Part shown: positions 7,674 through 15,299 of the stretch, piece by piece
How positions within the stretch are numbered: the stretch's first letter is position 1
How the letters are laid out: every line of letters starts with the position of its first letter
Origin: Ramicandelaber brevisporus
Lineage: Eukaryota > Kickxellomycota > Ramicandelaberales > Ramicandelaberaceae
DNA length: 16,241 bases
Direction of reading: 5' to 3'
Assembly (NCBI GenBank): GCA_025201865.1
Contig: MU602861.1
Location: forward strand, 14,152-30,392
Position numbers and translations under genes: made by a program
Notes under the pieces: model-generated
The model's input: only the letters and a program-made list of their open reading frames with translations
Database searches by the model: none
Told to the model about the DNA's origin: nothing

Positions 7674-7871
7674 GAATAGGTGTGTAAATAAGTAGTGGAG
7701 TGGGCGGAGACAAACGATACTCTCAGACAGGCAACCACAACGGAGCGCGCGCTCTCTCCACAGTGAAGTGAAGTGGAGCGAGTGAGTGGGCGAGTAAAGT
7801 GTGTGTCAATTGCCACACCCGCTCTAACTTCGATTATAAATAACCCACAAAAGCGAGATCCACCCAAGAAG
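7674..7871. promoter_or_regulatory. 198-base divergent promoter, calpain / LTO1-like
   Basis: A compact region between two ATGs. It contains the perfect 12-base palindrome GAGCGCGCGCTC (7743-7754), GTGGGCGG-like GC boxes (about 7698-7712 and 7784-7794) and a short AT-rich stretch, ATTATAAAT, at about 7834-7842. That stretch is 30-38 bases upstream of the LTO1-like ATG, so a TATA role would imply a very short leader. Confidence 0.5.
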
Positions 7872-8561
7872 ATGACCTGCTGTCAGTCGAACGTCACCTG
7901 CACCAACAGCAGCAGTAGCAGCAGCAATAGCAACAGCAGTAACGCCGACAAGCAGACCTGCTGTGGCGCTCAGATGGATGCAAGCATCGAGAGAATAAAA
8001 AGTGATGGTGGGTGCTGTCAATCCGCAAACGTCAGCTGCAGCCGCAAGGATACAGCTGAGCCTCAGAAGATTGTTTGGCGGGAACATCACGATGCGTCGG
8101 ACATTGGAAACCTGGCCTTTCTCGAGACAATGTTCACTGAATTGGGCTTCGAGGATGGTCGGCGAGAGGGCCAAAGAACGGGAGGCATTGAGGGACGAGC
8201 AATGGGTCAGGACATGGCGTTTGAGCTGGGCAGAGAGGTTGGATTCATGCGAGGATCGTTGGCTGCATGGAAGCAACTACGTGGCAACAGCAATGGTGGC
8301 AAGAAGGAGGCTGGCAGAGGTACGAGGCATGTAGCTGAGATGGAGGCATTGTTAGATGCATTCCCAATGAGAAACCGAGCCATCATTGATGATCTTGAGC
8401 AAGATGTATCAAATGAATCGCAGCAGCAACAGCAGCCAGATGAGCAAATGAACAAGCTGCGAACCAAGTTCAAGGTTGTGGCAGCAACCTGTGGAAGCAA
8501 AATCAAGTACCCAGCACATGTCAGCGAAGAGATTGATGTATCCAGTCAGCTCATGTATTAA
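7872..8561 (+). CDS. LTO1: Lto1/ORAOV1-type deca-GX3 protein, adaptor for Fe-S delivery to Rli1/ABCE1
   Basis: Predicted 229 residues. The signature is the deca-GX3 helix: Gly at 92, 96, 100, 104, 108, 112, Ala at 116, then Gly at 120, 124, 128 (bases 8145-8255), followed by GSLAAWKQL. The downstream segments MEALLDAFP and NKLRTKFKVVAATC match the ORAOV1/Lto1 C-terminal pattern rather than Yae1. In yeast, Lto1 with Yae1 links the cytosolic Fe-S assembly (CIA) targeting complex to Rli1, needed for ribosome recycling. The N-terminus is unusual: Cys pairs at 3-4, 30-31, 48-49 plus Cys10 and Cys56, with a Ser/Asn repeat between. The protein ends QLMY, not in the Trp expected of Lto1. ATG at 7872 is chosen; the frame extends upstream without another ATG. 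No intron. Confidence 0.85.
   Translation: MTCCQSNVTCTNSSSSSSNSNSSNADKQTCCGAQMDASIERIKSDGGCCQSANVSCSRKDTAEPQKIVWREHHDASDIGNLAFLETMFTELGFEDGRREGQRTGGIEGRAMGQDMAFELGREVGFMRGSLAAWKQLRGNSNGGKKEAGRGTRHVAEMEALLDAFPMRNRAIIDDLEQDVSNESQQQQQPDEQMNKLRTKFKVVAATCGSKIKYPAHVSEEIDVSSQLMY
7904..7942 (+). repeat. AGC/AAC tract coding for Ser-Asn run
   Basis: An imperfect AGC/AGT/AAC/AAT run between two Cys-rich blocks of the LTO1-like protein. It belongs to the same hexamer family as the tract in the SWP1-like gene. Confidence 0.8.
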
Positions 8562-8568
8562 GTAAAGC

Positions 8569-8584
8569 CTTTTTTTAAAAAAAG
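8569..8584. promoter_or_regulatory. 16-base A/T palindrome 8 bases after the LTO1-like stop
   Basis: A perfect inverted repeat of CTTTTTTT against AAAAAAAG. A second shorter one, CTTTTAAAAG, is at 8632-8641. These resemble elements after two other genes here; a 3' end-formation role is an inference. Confidence 0.35.
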
Positions 8585-8830
8585 AAAGCAACCTCGTCAT
8601 GTACTTTCTCTTCCTCTCTCTCTCTTCCTCTCTTTTAAAAGTATTTTGTTTGCCAAAGAAGAGGCTTCTGGGCATGTTTGTGTATAGAAAAAGGGAAACG
8701 GCGGCACCTCGGTTGAATGGATGCTTGGGTATCTTGCTGTCTGGATGTCCAGCCTCTTTTTTCTTTTTTCTTTGTCTCTCCCGCAGTATCGCTCTGATTT
8801 ATTCAACCAAACAACTCATCACCACCACCG

Positions 8831-8872
8831 CTAACACCACTAACACCACACCACCGCTAACACCGTTAACAC
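8831..8872 (+). repeat. CTAACACC-like leader repeat
   Basis: Four copies of a TAACAC core (three as CTAACAC at 8831, 8840 and 8857, one as GTTAACAC at 8865), about 46-87 bases before the Ariadne ATG. CTAAC resembles the fungal splice branch point. Confidence 0.6.
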
Positions 8873-8917
8873 TAGCAGCAGCAGCAGCACAGCAGCACGA
8901 ACGAACATACAAGGCAA

Positions 8918-10846
8918 ATGTCGGACTCAGAGATGGACTTTGACGATGTCGGCAGCTTCGGCTCTGGCGACTCTGATTGGGAGAACGCGGACGATCCGTT
9001 TGAATTCACAGGTACATCGCAAAACGCCAAAGGCGAGGGCTACGATGATGGCGACTTTGGTGAAGGTGACCCACAAGGCCTGTATGCAAGCGACAGCGCT
9101 GACCAGCCGTGGAGGCTGCGGCAGACGGTTCTATCCCTCGATAACATCAAGCAGCGCCAAGCTGAGGATGTTGCCAAGTTCAACGAGGTATTTTGTATTC
9201 CAGAGGCTCGTGCATATGGTCTCTTGCGTCATAACAAGTGGCAGACAGAGGCATTGATTACCAAATACATGGAGCAGCCAGCGCAGTGTTTGCTGGAGGC
9301 GCAGTTGATCCCGCCGCCACCTGCACTCCTCAAGCAGCAGCAGCTGATACAGCAACAGCTGAAGCAGGCCTCTCAGTCGCATCAGGCTGCACAACAGCAA
9401 CTGAATCAACAGCAACAGCAGCAGCACCAAGGCGGCGGTTTGTTTGGACGTGTACTTCGCAGCAGCACCAAGGCTGCGGCTGCTTCGGGTGCCTCTGCGA
9501 CTACTTCCGCAGTAGCAACAGCATCGGCAGCAGCAACGGTGGTATCTCCAGTGAATGTTAATGGCGCTCCATTGAGCAATGTTCCAGCCAAACAGCCTCC
9601 AATGCGCATTGATTCGGCCGTTGCGAACTTTATCGTTGAGCAAGCTACATCGGCTCTGCCCAGGATTGAGAGGGGTGTCGACTTTATGTGCGAAGTGTGC
9701 TTTGCCAACGATCCTGAATCTGGCAGCTCACTGTCACTCATTTGTGGCCATCGCTTCTGCTCTGACTGCTGGGGCTTTTATCTGCGCCAGAAGATTGCCG
9801 AGGAGGGTGTTAGCGCCAAGATCAACTGCATGGCTGACAAATGCACAATCATTGTCGACTCGGCTACCGTCAAGCAGCTGGTGACGGATGATATTTACCA
9901 AAAGTACGAGGCTCTTCTCTGCAAGGATTACGTTGCTGAGCACGGCAGCATCAAGTGGTGCCCAGAGCCTGACTGTGACAGTGCCGTTGAATGCCGCATT
10001 CCAGCTGGGTCGCAGTTCCGCATCGTGCCATCTGTTTCATGCAAGTGCGAAAGACGATTCTGCTTCTCGTGCAAGCTGGAGAACGCTCATGACCCGTGCA
10101 TCTGCCATCTTGCAAATTCCTGGGTGAAGAAGTGCTCTGACGAGTCCGAGACCGCCAACTGGATGTCTGCTCACACCAAGGATTGCCCCAAGTGCCAGTC
10201 AGCTATTGAGAAGAATGGAGGCTGTAACCACATGACATGTCGCAAGTGTAACTATCACTTCTGCTGGGTGTGCATGGGTCCATGGACGGAACATGGGCAG
10301 ACGTACTACAACTGCAACCGTTTCAACGAAGACTCTTCGAAGGATGCTCGCAGCAAGCAAGAGCAGTCTCGCAAGGAGCTCGAGCGCTATCTGCATCACT
10401 TCCGCCGCTACGAGAACCACATGCAATCGCTCAAGTTCGAGAAGAAGATGCTCAGTGATATCCAGTCCAAGTGCTTTGCCATCATCCAGTCCACTTCCAT
10501 GTCGTGGATTGAAGTCAAGTTCCTGGTTGATGCTGCCAGGGCTCTCAATGAATGCCGCGATACTTTGATGTGGACATATGTATTTGGCTACTATCTCGTC
10601 AAGAATAACCAGGTCGAAATCTTCTTTGACAACCAGCGTGACCTCGAGGTGGCTGTTGAGAACTTGGCTGAGCTGCTGGAAGGTCAGATCGACATGACCA
10701 AGATTAATGAACTGCGGGAGAGGGTGCTTCACTACAAGTCGTATGTAGTTTCGCGTCGCAACATTTTGCTGGATGATACTGCTCAAGGCATGTACACTGG
10801 CCGCTGGGAGTACAACGTCCCAATCCCTGGACTCACCCAGAACTAA
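8918..10846 (+). CDS. Ariadne-type RBR E3 ubiquitin ligase
   Basis: Predicted 642 residues. RBR ligases take ubiquitin from an E2 bound at RING1 onto a RING2 Cys and then onto substrate. Order: acidic N-terminus (about 1-45), a UBA-like segment with EARAYGLLRHNKWQTEALI (about 90-115), a Gln-rich and then Ala-rich insertion (about 130-215), RING1 from Cys258 (CEVCFAND through CGHRFCSDCW), IBR (IKWCPEPDCDSAV, CKCERRFCFSC) and RING2 from Cys423 (CPKCQSAIEKNGGCNHMTC). Cys436 in GGCNHM is the expected catalytic residue (codon 10223-10225). WVCMGPWTEHG and YYNCNRFNED are typical of human ARIH1. The C-terminal helical Ariadne domain, which autoinhibits the family, is complete. The protein is longer than ARIH1 (557) mainly because of the Gln/Ala insertion. 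ATG 8918 is first in frame. No intron. UVSSA lies 257 bases downstream on the same strand. Confidence 0.95.
   Translation: MSDSEMDFDDVGSFGSGDSDWENADDPFEFTGTSQNAKGEGYDDGDFGEGDPQGLYASDSADQPWRLRQTVLSLDNIKQRQAEDVAKFNEVFCIPEARAYGLLRHNKWQTEALITKYMEQPAQCLLEAQLIPPPPALLKQQQLIQQQLKQASQSHQAAQQQLNQQQQQQHQGGGLFGRVLRSSTKAAAASGASATTSAVATASAAATVVSPVNVNGAPLSNVPAKQPPMRIDSAVANFIVEQATSALPRIERGVDFMCEVCFANDPESGSSLSLICGHRFCSDCWGFYLRQKIAEEGVSAKINCMADKCTIIVDSATVKQLVTDDIYQKYEALLCKDYVAEHGSIKWCPEPDCDSAVECRIPAGSQFRIVPSVSCKCERRFCFSCKLENAHDPCICHLANSWVKKCSDESETANWMSAHTKDCPKCQSAIEKNGGCNHMTCRKCNYHFCWVCMGPWTEHGQTYYNCNRFNEDSSKDARSKQEQSRKELERYLHHFRRYENHMQSLKFEKKMLSDIQSKCFAIIQSTSMSWIEVKFLVDAARALNECRDTLMWTYVFGYYLVKNNQVEIFFDNQRDLEVAVENLAELLEGQIDMTKINELRERVLHYKSYVVSRRNILLDDTAQGMYTGRWEYNVPIPGLTQN
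9338..9425 (+). repeat. Gln-rich tract in Ariadne gene
   Basis: Mixed CAG/CAA codons form a Gln-rich insertion between the UBA-like region and RING1, followed by an Ala/Thr/Ser-rich run to about 9540. Human ARIH1 lacks such a segment. Confidence 0.85.
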
Positions 10847-11103
10847 ATTAGAATAGTTTAATAAACAAGTACTTTGCCATTAACCGTTAGATATCTACAA
10901 TTGAACGCTCTTATCTTATTCAATCGTGCTCTCGAAATGCGAAATGCGAAACGCCAACAGTGGAGAACGACTGCGGATTCTATTCTTTTTTCCCCACATA
11001 CACTCAGTTTCACTTATTGTTGTTTCCACTGTTGTTGCTGTTGTCTTTGTCATTGTCTTTATTATTGTTTTTCTTTTTTCTTTTTTCTTTTACTGCTTTC
11101 GAG
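10847..11103 (+). promoter_or_regulatory. Ariadne 3' end and UVSSA promoter/leader
   Basis: AATAAA at 10860-10865, 13 bases beyond the Ariadne stop, is a likely poly(A) signal. A strongly T-rich run with TTTTC repeats (about 11015-11095) precedes the UVSSA ATG. Such pyrimidine tracts are common just upstream of fungal genes. Confidence 0.5.
10860..10865 (+). promoter_or_regulatory. Candidate AATAAA polyadenylation signal of the Ariadne gene
   Basis: An exact AATAAA close behind the stop codon at 10844-10846. The distance is short but compatible with a compact fungal 3' UTR. Confidence 0.5.
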
Positions 11104-13294
11104 ATGCCTGCGTACCCTTCAGTCAAAGCCATTAAAGGCGCGCTGTTCAGCGCCTCGTTTGCTGCAGATGCACCAGCGTCATCTCTTGAACAAGGAGTTC
11201 GCATTCTCACCATCGCAATCTGCCAGTCAGAAGACGTTCATCTCGACGAAGATCGCCTGTCAGCTCTCTTGAAGATCTGTTCCACATCAGCAGCAGCAGC
11301 ATTGGTTCAACTTGCACACGAGTGCCTGATGGTGGAGCTTGCACAACCCCATTCATTGGTTCGTTTGAAGGCGCTAAGGATATGCAGGCAGATGATGGAC
11401 AGTTTCCGAGCGTTTCGACATGCAATGGCGGGCGATGCTGCAATGCTGCGAAGTTTGGTAAAGTTCGTAATAGGCACATGCGAGCATGATACAAGTGTCG
11501 CTAATGATGCAATGATGATATCGAGAGGAGAATGGAAGCAGCTTCCAGGGCCAGTTGAGCATGCGCGCGATTTGCACCAGCTCGGATACGAATGCGTAAT
11601 GGAATGGGCACAAGTGTATGGCAGATGTTATCCACATTTGCTGCTCGTTGCTCGGTATATTCGCGAACGATGGACTGATCCAGCTACAGTAAGGGCACAG
11701 CAACAGCAACAGCAACGGCAGATTAACAATGAACAATCAGCGGCTTCAAGGCAGGCTAGTCGAATAGAACAACAGAGATTGCAAAAGGAATCAATGCTGA
11801 ATCCAGTGAGGAATCGCATGTTTAGTTGGCTAGTTGATCAAGTTAGAGCAGAGCTGCCTGCCATTCTAACCACAATGCACCAGCTTGATGAGGCTGAGCC
11901 GCTATTGGGTGATATTTATGACTTTTATCGGAAATTGGACACAGCAACATCAGCGAGTCGACCGAAGTCAATATTCACTGATGATGGTCGCGAATATCAG
12001 CGACTCGCCAAAGAATCTGGATTGCATGCTAGTAGCTATGAAGTTACAATCACTCTCAACCCTGCAAACATTCGACATGCACTTGCATCGGCAGCCAGCG
12101 GGACTGCGCTAACAGATAGCCCTGCTTATAGCTCAGATGGAATGATGATGGATGTTGATGTGGATGTTGGTGAGTGTGTAGTAGACTTGCTGAGAGTAGT
12201 TCAGCGAAACTATTTGCCAAAGGTGAAAAGATGGACTGAGGTGTGCAGAAATGCACAACCTGAAGATGACTGTGATACTAGCAGCCGTGATGGACTGCTA
12301 GAAGAACTGATCAAGCTGTGTGATCGAATGGAGAATCGAATGGATGACTATGCAGAGGTTGGATTAACATCGTCAACTCGGTTCAAGCGGGCAGATCAGA
12401 GTGGCTTTGCAAGTGACATGGACATTGCAGAGAATAATGATTATAGCGACGAAGATGAGTTCGAAATGGAGGAGGTTGAATTGCCCATTATACCAATCAA
12501 TCCAGAAGATAAAAGCGAAGGCAAAGGCAAAGGCAAAGGCAAAGACAAAGGCAAACCATCGTCTGGTTTACACGCTGGAATCTTACATCCGGAACGCAGT
12601 GAGCACGAGTTGCAAACAGACCCAACTCTTTTACGCAGTATTCACAGCAAACCTCGTCAAAAGCCGCAGCCATCCACAGGGTCAGTCAGCGCTGCAATTC
12701 AACCAGCAGCTGGCCCATTAACCAAAGAAGACAAGCTGCGTGAATCAGCACCGGTTGTTCCATTTGACAGTGACTTACTTTATTGGGACAGTAGTCGCGC
12801 CACAGTTGCCACGTCAGGATTCCAGCCATCTCACCGATTCTACGGCTCTGCAGATGAGCCAGAGATGAACTCTTCTCTATTACACGAGTTGCGTAAACGC
12901 GTCATGCCATATAAAGATCCACTGGTAGCAGCAAACGCCACAGCATCGCCAGTCAGAATCAAAGAGTGCCGATATCCAATGTCAAACGGCAAACTGTGTA
13001 GACGTCGAGATTTGAAGATATGTCCATATCATGGCCCAGTGATGCCGAGAGATGAAAAGGGCAATTTGACAGATCCAGATCAAATTCGTGAAGCTGAAGC
13101 GAAGCGTGCCAAGTTGGATCAAGAGCGGTGGGGTGAACAGGGCGAGTCATTGAGAATTATCGAGCAGTTGACAAAGGCGGCCAAAGACGGCACAACCAGC
13201 AAAGATGAAGAGGATGATGATCTGCAGATATCCGTCTCGTCAACAAATGCTCCAATTGGTCAGGCGCGTTTGCCACCTATGATTTTACCATCAA

Positions 13295-13329
<35 letters not shown>

Positions 13330-13497
13330 ACACAGGCGAAGAGAAGCATTTTAACATCTGGCGCAACTGATGGAAAGCCAGTCAATTCACTCGAGAGAGT
13401 ATTGGCAAGACTGGAGGCAAAGGGTGGAAGGCGGCGAGTTGAAGAGATGCAGGCTGCTGAATTTGAAGAAAAGCAACGCGATTTGGAAACCTTCTAA
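11104..13497 (+). CDS. UVSSA: UVSSA (UV-stimulated scaffold protein A) homologue
   Basis: Predicted 797 residues. UVSSA is a transcription-coupled repair factor that joins stalled RNA polymerase II with CSA/CSB and brings in TFIIH. An N-terminal helical VHS-like region covers about 1-190. A helical segment follows with the LLGDIYDFYRKLD type motif, then an acidic DEDEFEMEEVELP stretch around Phe453, which resembles the TFIIH p62-binding motif of human UVSSA. The conserved C-terminal domain carries a zinc-finger-like set Cys622, Cys632, Cys640, His643 (CRYPMSNGKLC, KICPYHG) followed by VMPRDEKG, a strong match to the DUF2043/UVSSA family. Low-complexity tracts are Gln (11698-11715), Gly-Lys (12519-12555) and Gln (13297-13329). 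ATG 11104 is chosen. The frame extends upstream to another ATG at 10960, but that adds only a leader translated from T-rich DNA. No intron. The call rests chiefly on the C-terminal domain. Confidence 0.87.
12519..12555 (+). repeat. GGCAAA hexamer tract coding for Gly-Lys repeat
   Basis: About six hexamers, one changed to GACAAA. They encode a basic Gly-Lys run about 20 residues beyond the acidic Phe453 stretch of the UVSSA homologue. Confidence 0.85.
13297..13329 (+). repeat. Pure CAG run coding for poly-Gln in UVSSA
   Basis: Ten uninterrupted CAG triplets and a CAA give eleven Gln near the C-terminus. It is the purest triplet run in the window and so the likeliest to vary in length. Confidence 0.9.
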
Positions 13498-13680
13498 TGT
13501 TGAACATCATCATCATTCATCTAATAGTCTACTTTTTTAAAGACAAAAGGCAATACTTTAATAGGTTTATACATTAAGGGTTCGTTCGGATGAATCAGAC
13601 ATACACGTGAGCACGGTGGAATCGGACTGAATTGGGTAGGGCGGATTTACTACGGAACAAGCCACTATTTCCAAGCTCCG
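13498..13680 (+). promoter_or_regulatory. Spacer between UVSSA and the 13681 gene
   Basis: It contains a CAT run (13504-13516), CTTTTTTAAAG at 13532-13542 (34 bases beyond the UVSSA stop) and GGGCGG at about 13639. The frame of the next gene is open back to a TGA at 13591 but has no ATG before 13681. Confidence 0.45.
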
Positions 13681-15051
13681 ATGTGTATTCAGGAACAGAT
13701 GAATTGGATGTTTCCAAGCAGTATCTTTGTTCTCTCTATCTCCGCGTTCACCTTGTTCTACCAACTACTTCAGCAAGCAATGTTCAAAGACTACGTAGTG
13801 TTTATCCCTCGTCACTATCCGAAAGACAACGACTGCTGGCGTGGTCAATGGTGGTTTGAAGAAAGTGGATACCGTCCAGTGACATCTTTTGACCCTGATC
13901 TCTATGCTCTTGCTCGAGATCTTGAACTAGAAGTGGACTTCTTCGCCGTGTTCTACGGCACATACTTCCTCTTTGTCGAGCGTCAGACTATGCGTTCGTT
14001 CAAGTGTGCGTATGGCCATCACCGCAAAGTTATCTACTCTCTCCGTTATCAGCGTTCTCGTACTGCATTAATGGAGGCATTTACATACTGCATTAACAAG
14101 GCTACTGGTACACAGTCATCAGACAGATTGCTCAGAACAGGCGATTTGAAGCCGCCACATGCAGTGTTTATTGCCGCTGGACTGGATTCAGATCGGATAT
14201 TAGAGAACGTTATCAGAGGTGAACATTCAACAGATGAATATCCATGCTTGATCCGGAATGTGAGCGAGGTGGATTTGCAGGATATTGATGCATTGATTGA
14301 GCGTGTCAAAACCGATGAGCGCGGACTAAACCAGGATTTCTTCAATATTATTGCCGAGGAAAGAGCATCGCGATTTGTTAGCATGGACACTGGGGAAGTA
14401 TTTGAATGTTATCATGAACATCGCCACCATGTTATTAGTTTACTGCGTTCTGACCCATCGATGTTTGGTAAACTGAAAGAAATGGCAGAAGAATGCGATG
14501 ATAAAATATACTCAGTTGATATCAAAACTGAACCTATTGAAATTTTTTTGAATGGAGACGAATGTGATTACAAGGTGTATGCAGCCGACGGCTTTGAATT
14601 GAAGGATGGTGATATAGTTCACATAGATATTGTTGATGATGCTGTTTCAGTAGAAGAATGTGATTCAGTTTTACATTTAACACGAAGTGATGATGACATT
14701 GATGCAAAAAACGGAATTGCGTTTAAAGTAAGAATTATTAATGGAAAATTGTACCTTCGCGAGACTCTCGAAGACGGATCAGAAGGTCGTTATCTATCTG
14801 TGGAAGCAAATGAGGGATGTGGAGACGATTATCTGGAGACAAGTCTGAAAAGCAATGAAATTCCTACTGAAGACAAGCGTATTGTGTTTAGACGCCACAA
14901 GGTATTCAAACACATGATGACCATGGCAAAAGCAACAAATAAGGACCAAGTCTCTCGTACCGATTGGTATAAACACTATTGTGGGGCCTTTTTCTTCGAG
15001 ATCGCAGACTCTACCGATCCCATTCAATTTGTACGGAGCGGGCCGCTTTAA
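13681..15051 (+). CDS. Uncharacterised 456-residue protein
   Basis: I do not recognise this protein. It starts at the first ATG in frame and ends in TAA. Residues about 10-30 (MFPSSIFVLSISAFTLFYQL) form one hydrophobic stretch that could be a signal anchor. Next come a Trp/aromatic-rich segment (CWRGQWWFEESGY, about 52-64), a mixed aromatic region with YGTYFLFVE, and basic residues (HHRKVIYSLRYQRSR). The middle (about 150-270) looks alpha-helical. The C-terminal half is acidic and probably beta-rich, with alternating hydrophobic and Asp/Glu residues (for example IEIFLNGDECDYKVYAADG). Base use changes along the gene: the first third has more G+C and C-ending codons, while about 14400-14760 is A+T-rich. 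The length and lack of stops make it very likely a real gene. A two-domain membrane-anchored or secreted protein is one reading; no catalytic motif is evident. Confidence 0.72.
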   Translation: MCIQEQMNWMFPSSIFVLSISAFTLFYQLLQQAMFKDYVVFIPRHYPKDNDCWRGQWWFEESGYRPVTSFDPDLYALARDLELEVDFFAVFYGTYFLFVERQTMRSFKCAYGHHRKVIYSLRYQRSRTALMEAFTYCINKATGTQSSDRLLRTGDLKPPHAVFIAAGLDSDRILENVIRGEHSTDEYPCLIRNVSEVDLQDIDALIERVKTDERGLNQDFFNIIAEERASRFVSMDTGEVFECYHEHRHHVISLLRSDPSMFGKLKEMAEECDDKIYSVDIKTEPIEIFLNGDECDYKVYAADGFELKDGDIVHIDIVDDAVSVEECDSVLHLTRSDDDIDAKNGIAFKVRIINGKLYLRETLEDGSEGRYLSVEANEGCGDDYLETSLKSNEIPTEDKRIVFRRHKVFKHMMTMAKATNKDQVSRTDWYKHYCGAFFFEIADSTDPIQFVRSGPL

Positions 15052-15299
15052 CAGCTAACTAAACACACATAATGCCTCTGTGTTCGTTCTAATGGCGTAT
15101 AAACTGATCGAGGATCATTACTGAATGGTGATCGTATCCATGCCTTTGGTCGAACCTAAGCTCATCTCTACTAAATAAGCTACTGTGTATCAGTTCAGCA
15201 TATATAGGTCCTTCACTATTATGTTAAATATTGCCACATTGCAAGTAAATGCAATTAAATAATGAGCATTGTAAACACATTAACCAGCTACTAAAATGT
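15052..15299. other. Convergent intergenic region, 13681 gene / right P450
   Basis: An A+T-rich spacer holding both 3' ends. I see no gene, no clear AATAAA on either strand (only a CTAAATAAG variant near 15170) and no resemblance to the spacer behind the left P450. Confidence 0.55.

Larger units (their letters stand above)
8562..8917 (+). promoter_or_regulatory. Intergenic region and 5' leader of the Ariadne gene
   Basis: This 356-base stretch holds no gene I can support. It starts with the 3' end of the LTO1-like gene, including a perfect 16-base palindrome at 8569-8584. CT-rich runs lie at about 8600-8641 and 8753-8786, the second ending in CCGCAG, like a 3' splice site. A CTAACACC-type repeat (8831-8872) and CAG triplets lead into the Ariadne ATG. 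A 5' UTR intron is possible but unproven. Confidence 0.5.

Noticed and set aside
7773-7871. 33-codon upstream extension of the LTO1-like frame from a GTG
   Set aside because: It begins with GTG, covers the divergent promoter and holds no ATG; the first ATG at 7872 is the sound start.
8831-8872. CTAACACC repeat as a telomere-like or CRISPR-like array
   Set aside because: The units are short and irregular with no spacers, differ from TTAGGG-type repeats, and lie in a gene leader.
10960-11103. N-terminal extension of UVSSA with a very hydrophobic, signal-like stretch
   Set aside because: The hydrophobic residues come from translating a T-rich leader. UVSSA is nuclear, and the family-like sequence begins at the ATG at 11104.
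2321-15051. A functional gene cluster or defence/secondary-metabolite system
   Set aside because: The recognised products belong to unrelated housekeeping processes. The P450s alone, without other tailoring or core biosynthetic enzymes, do not make a cluster.
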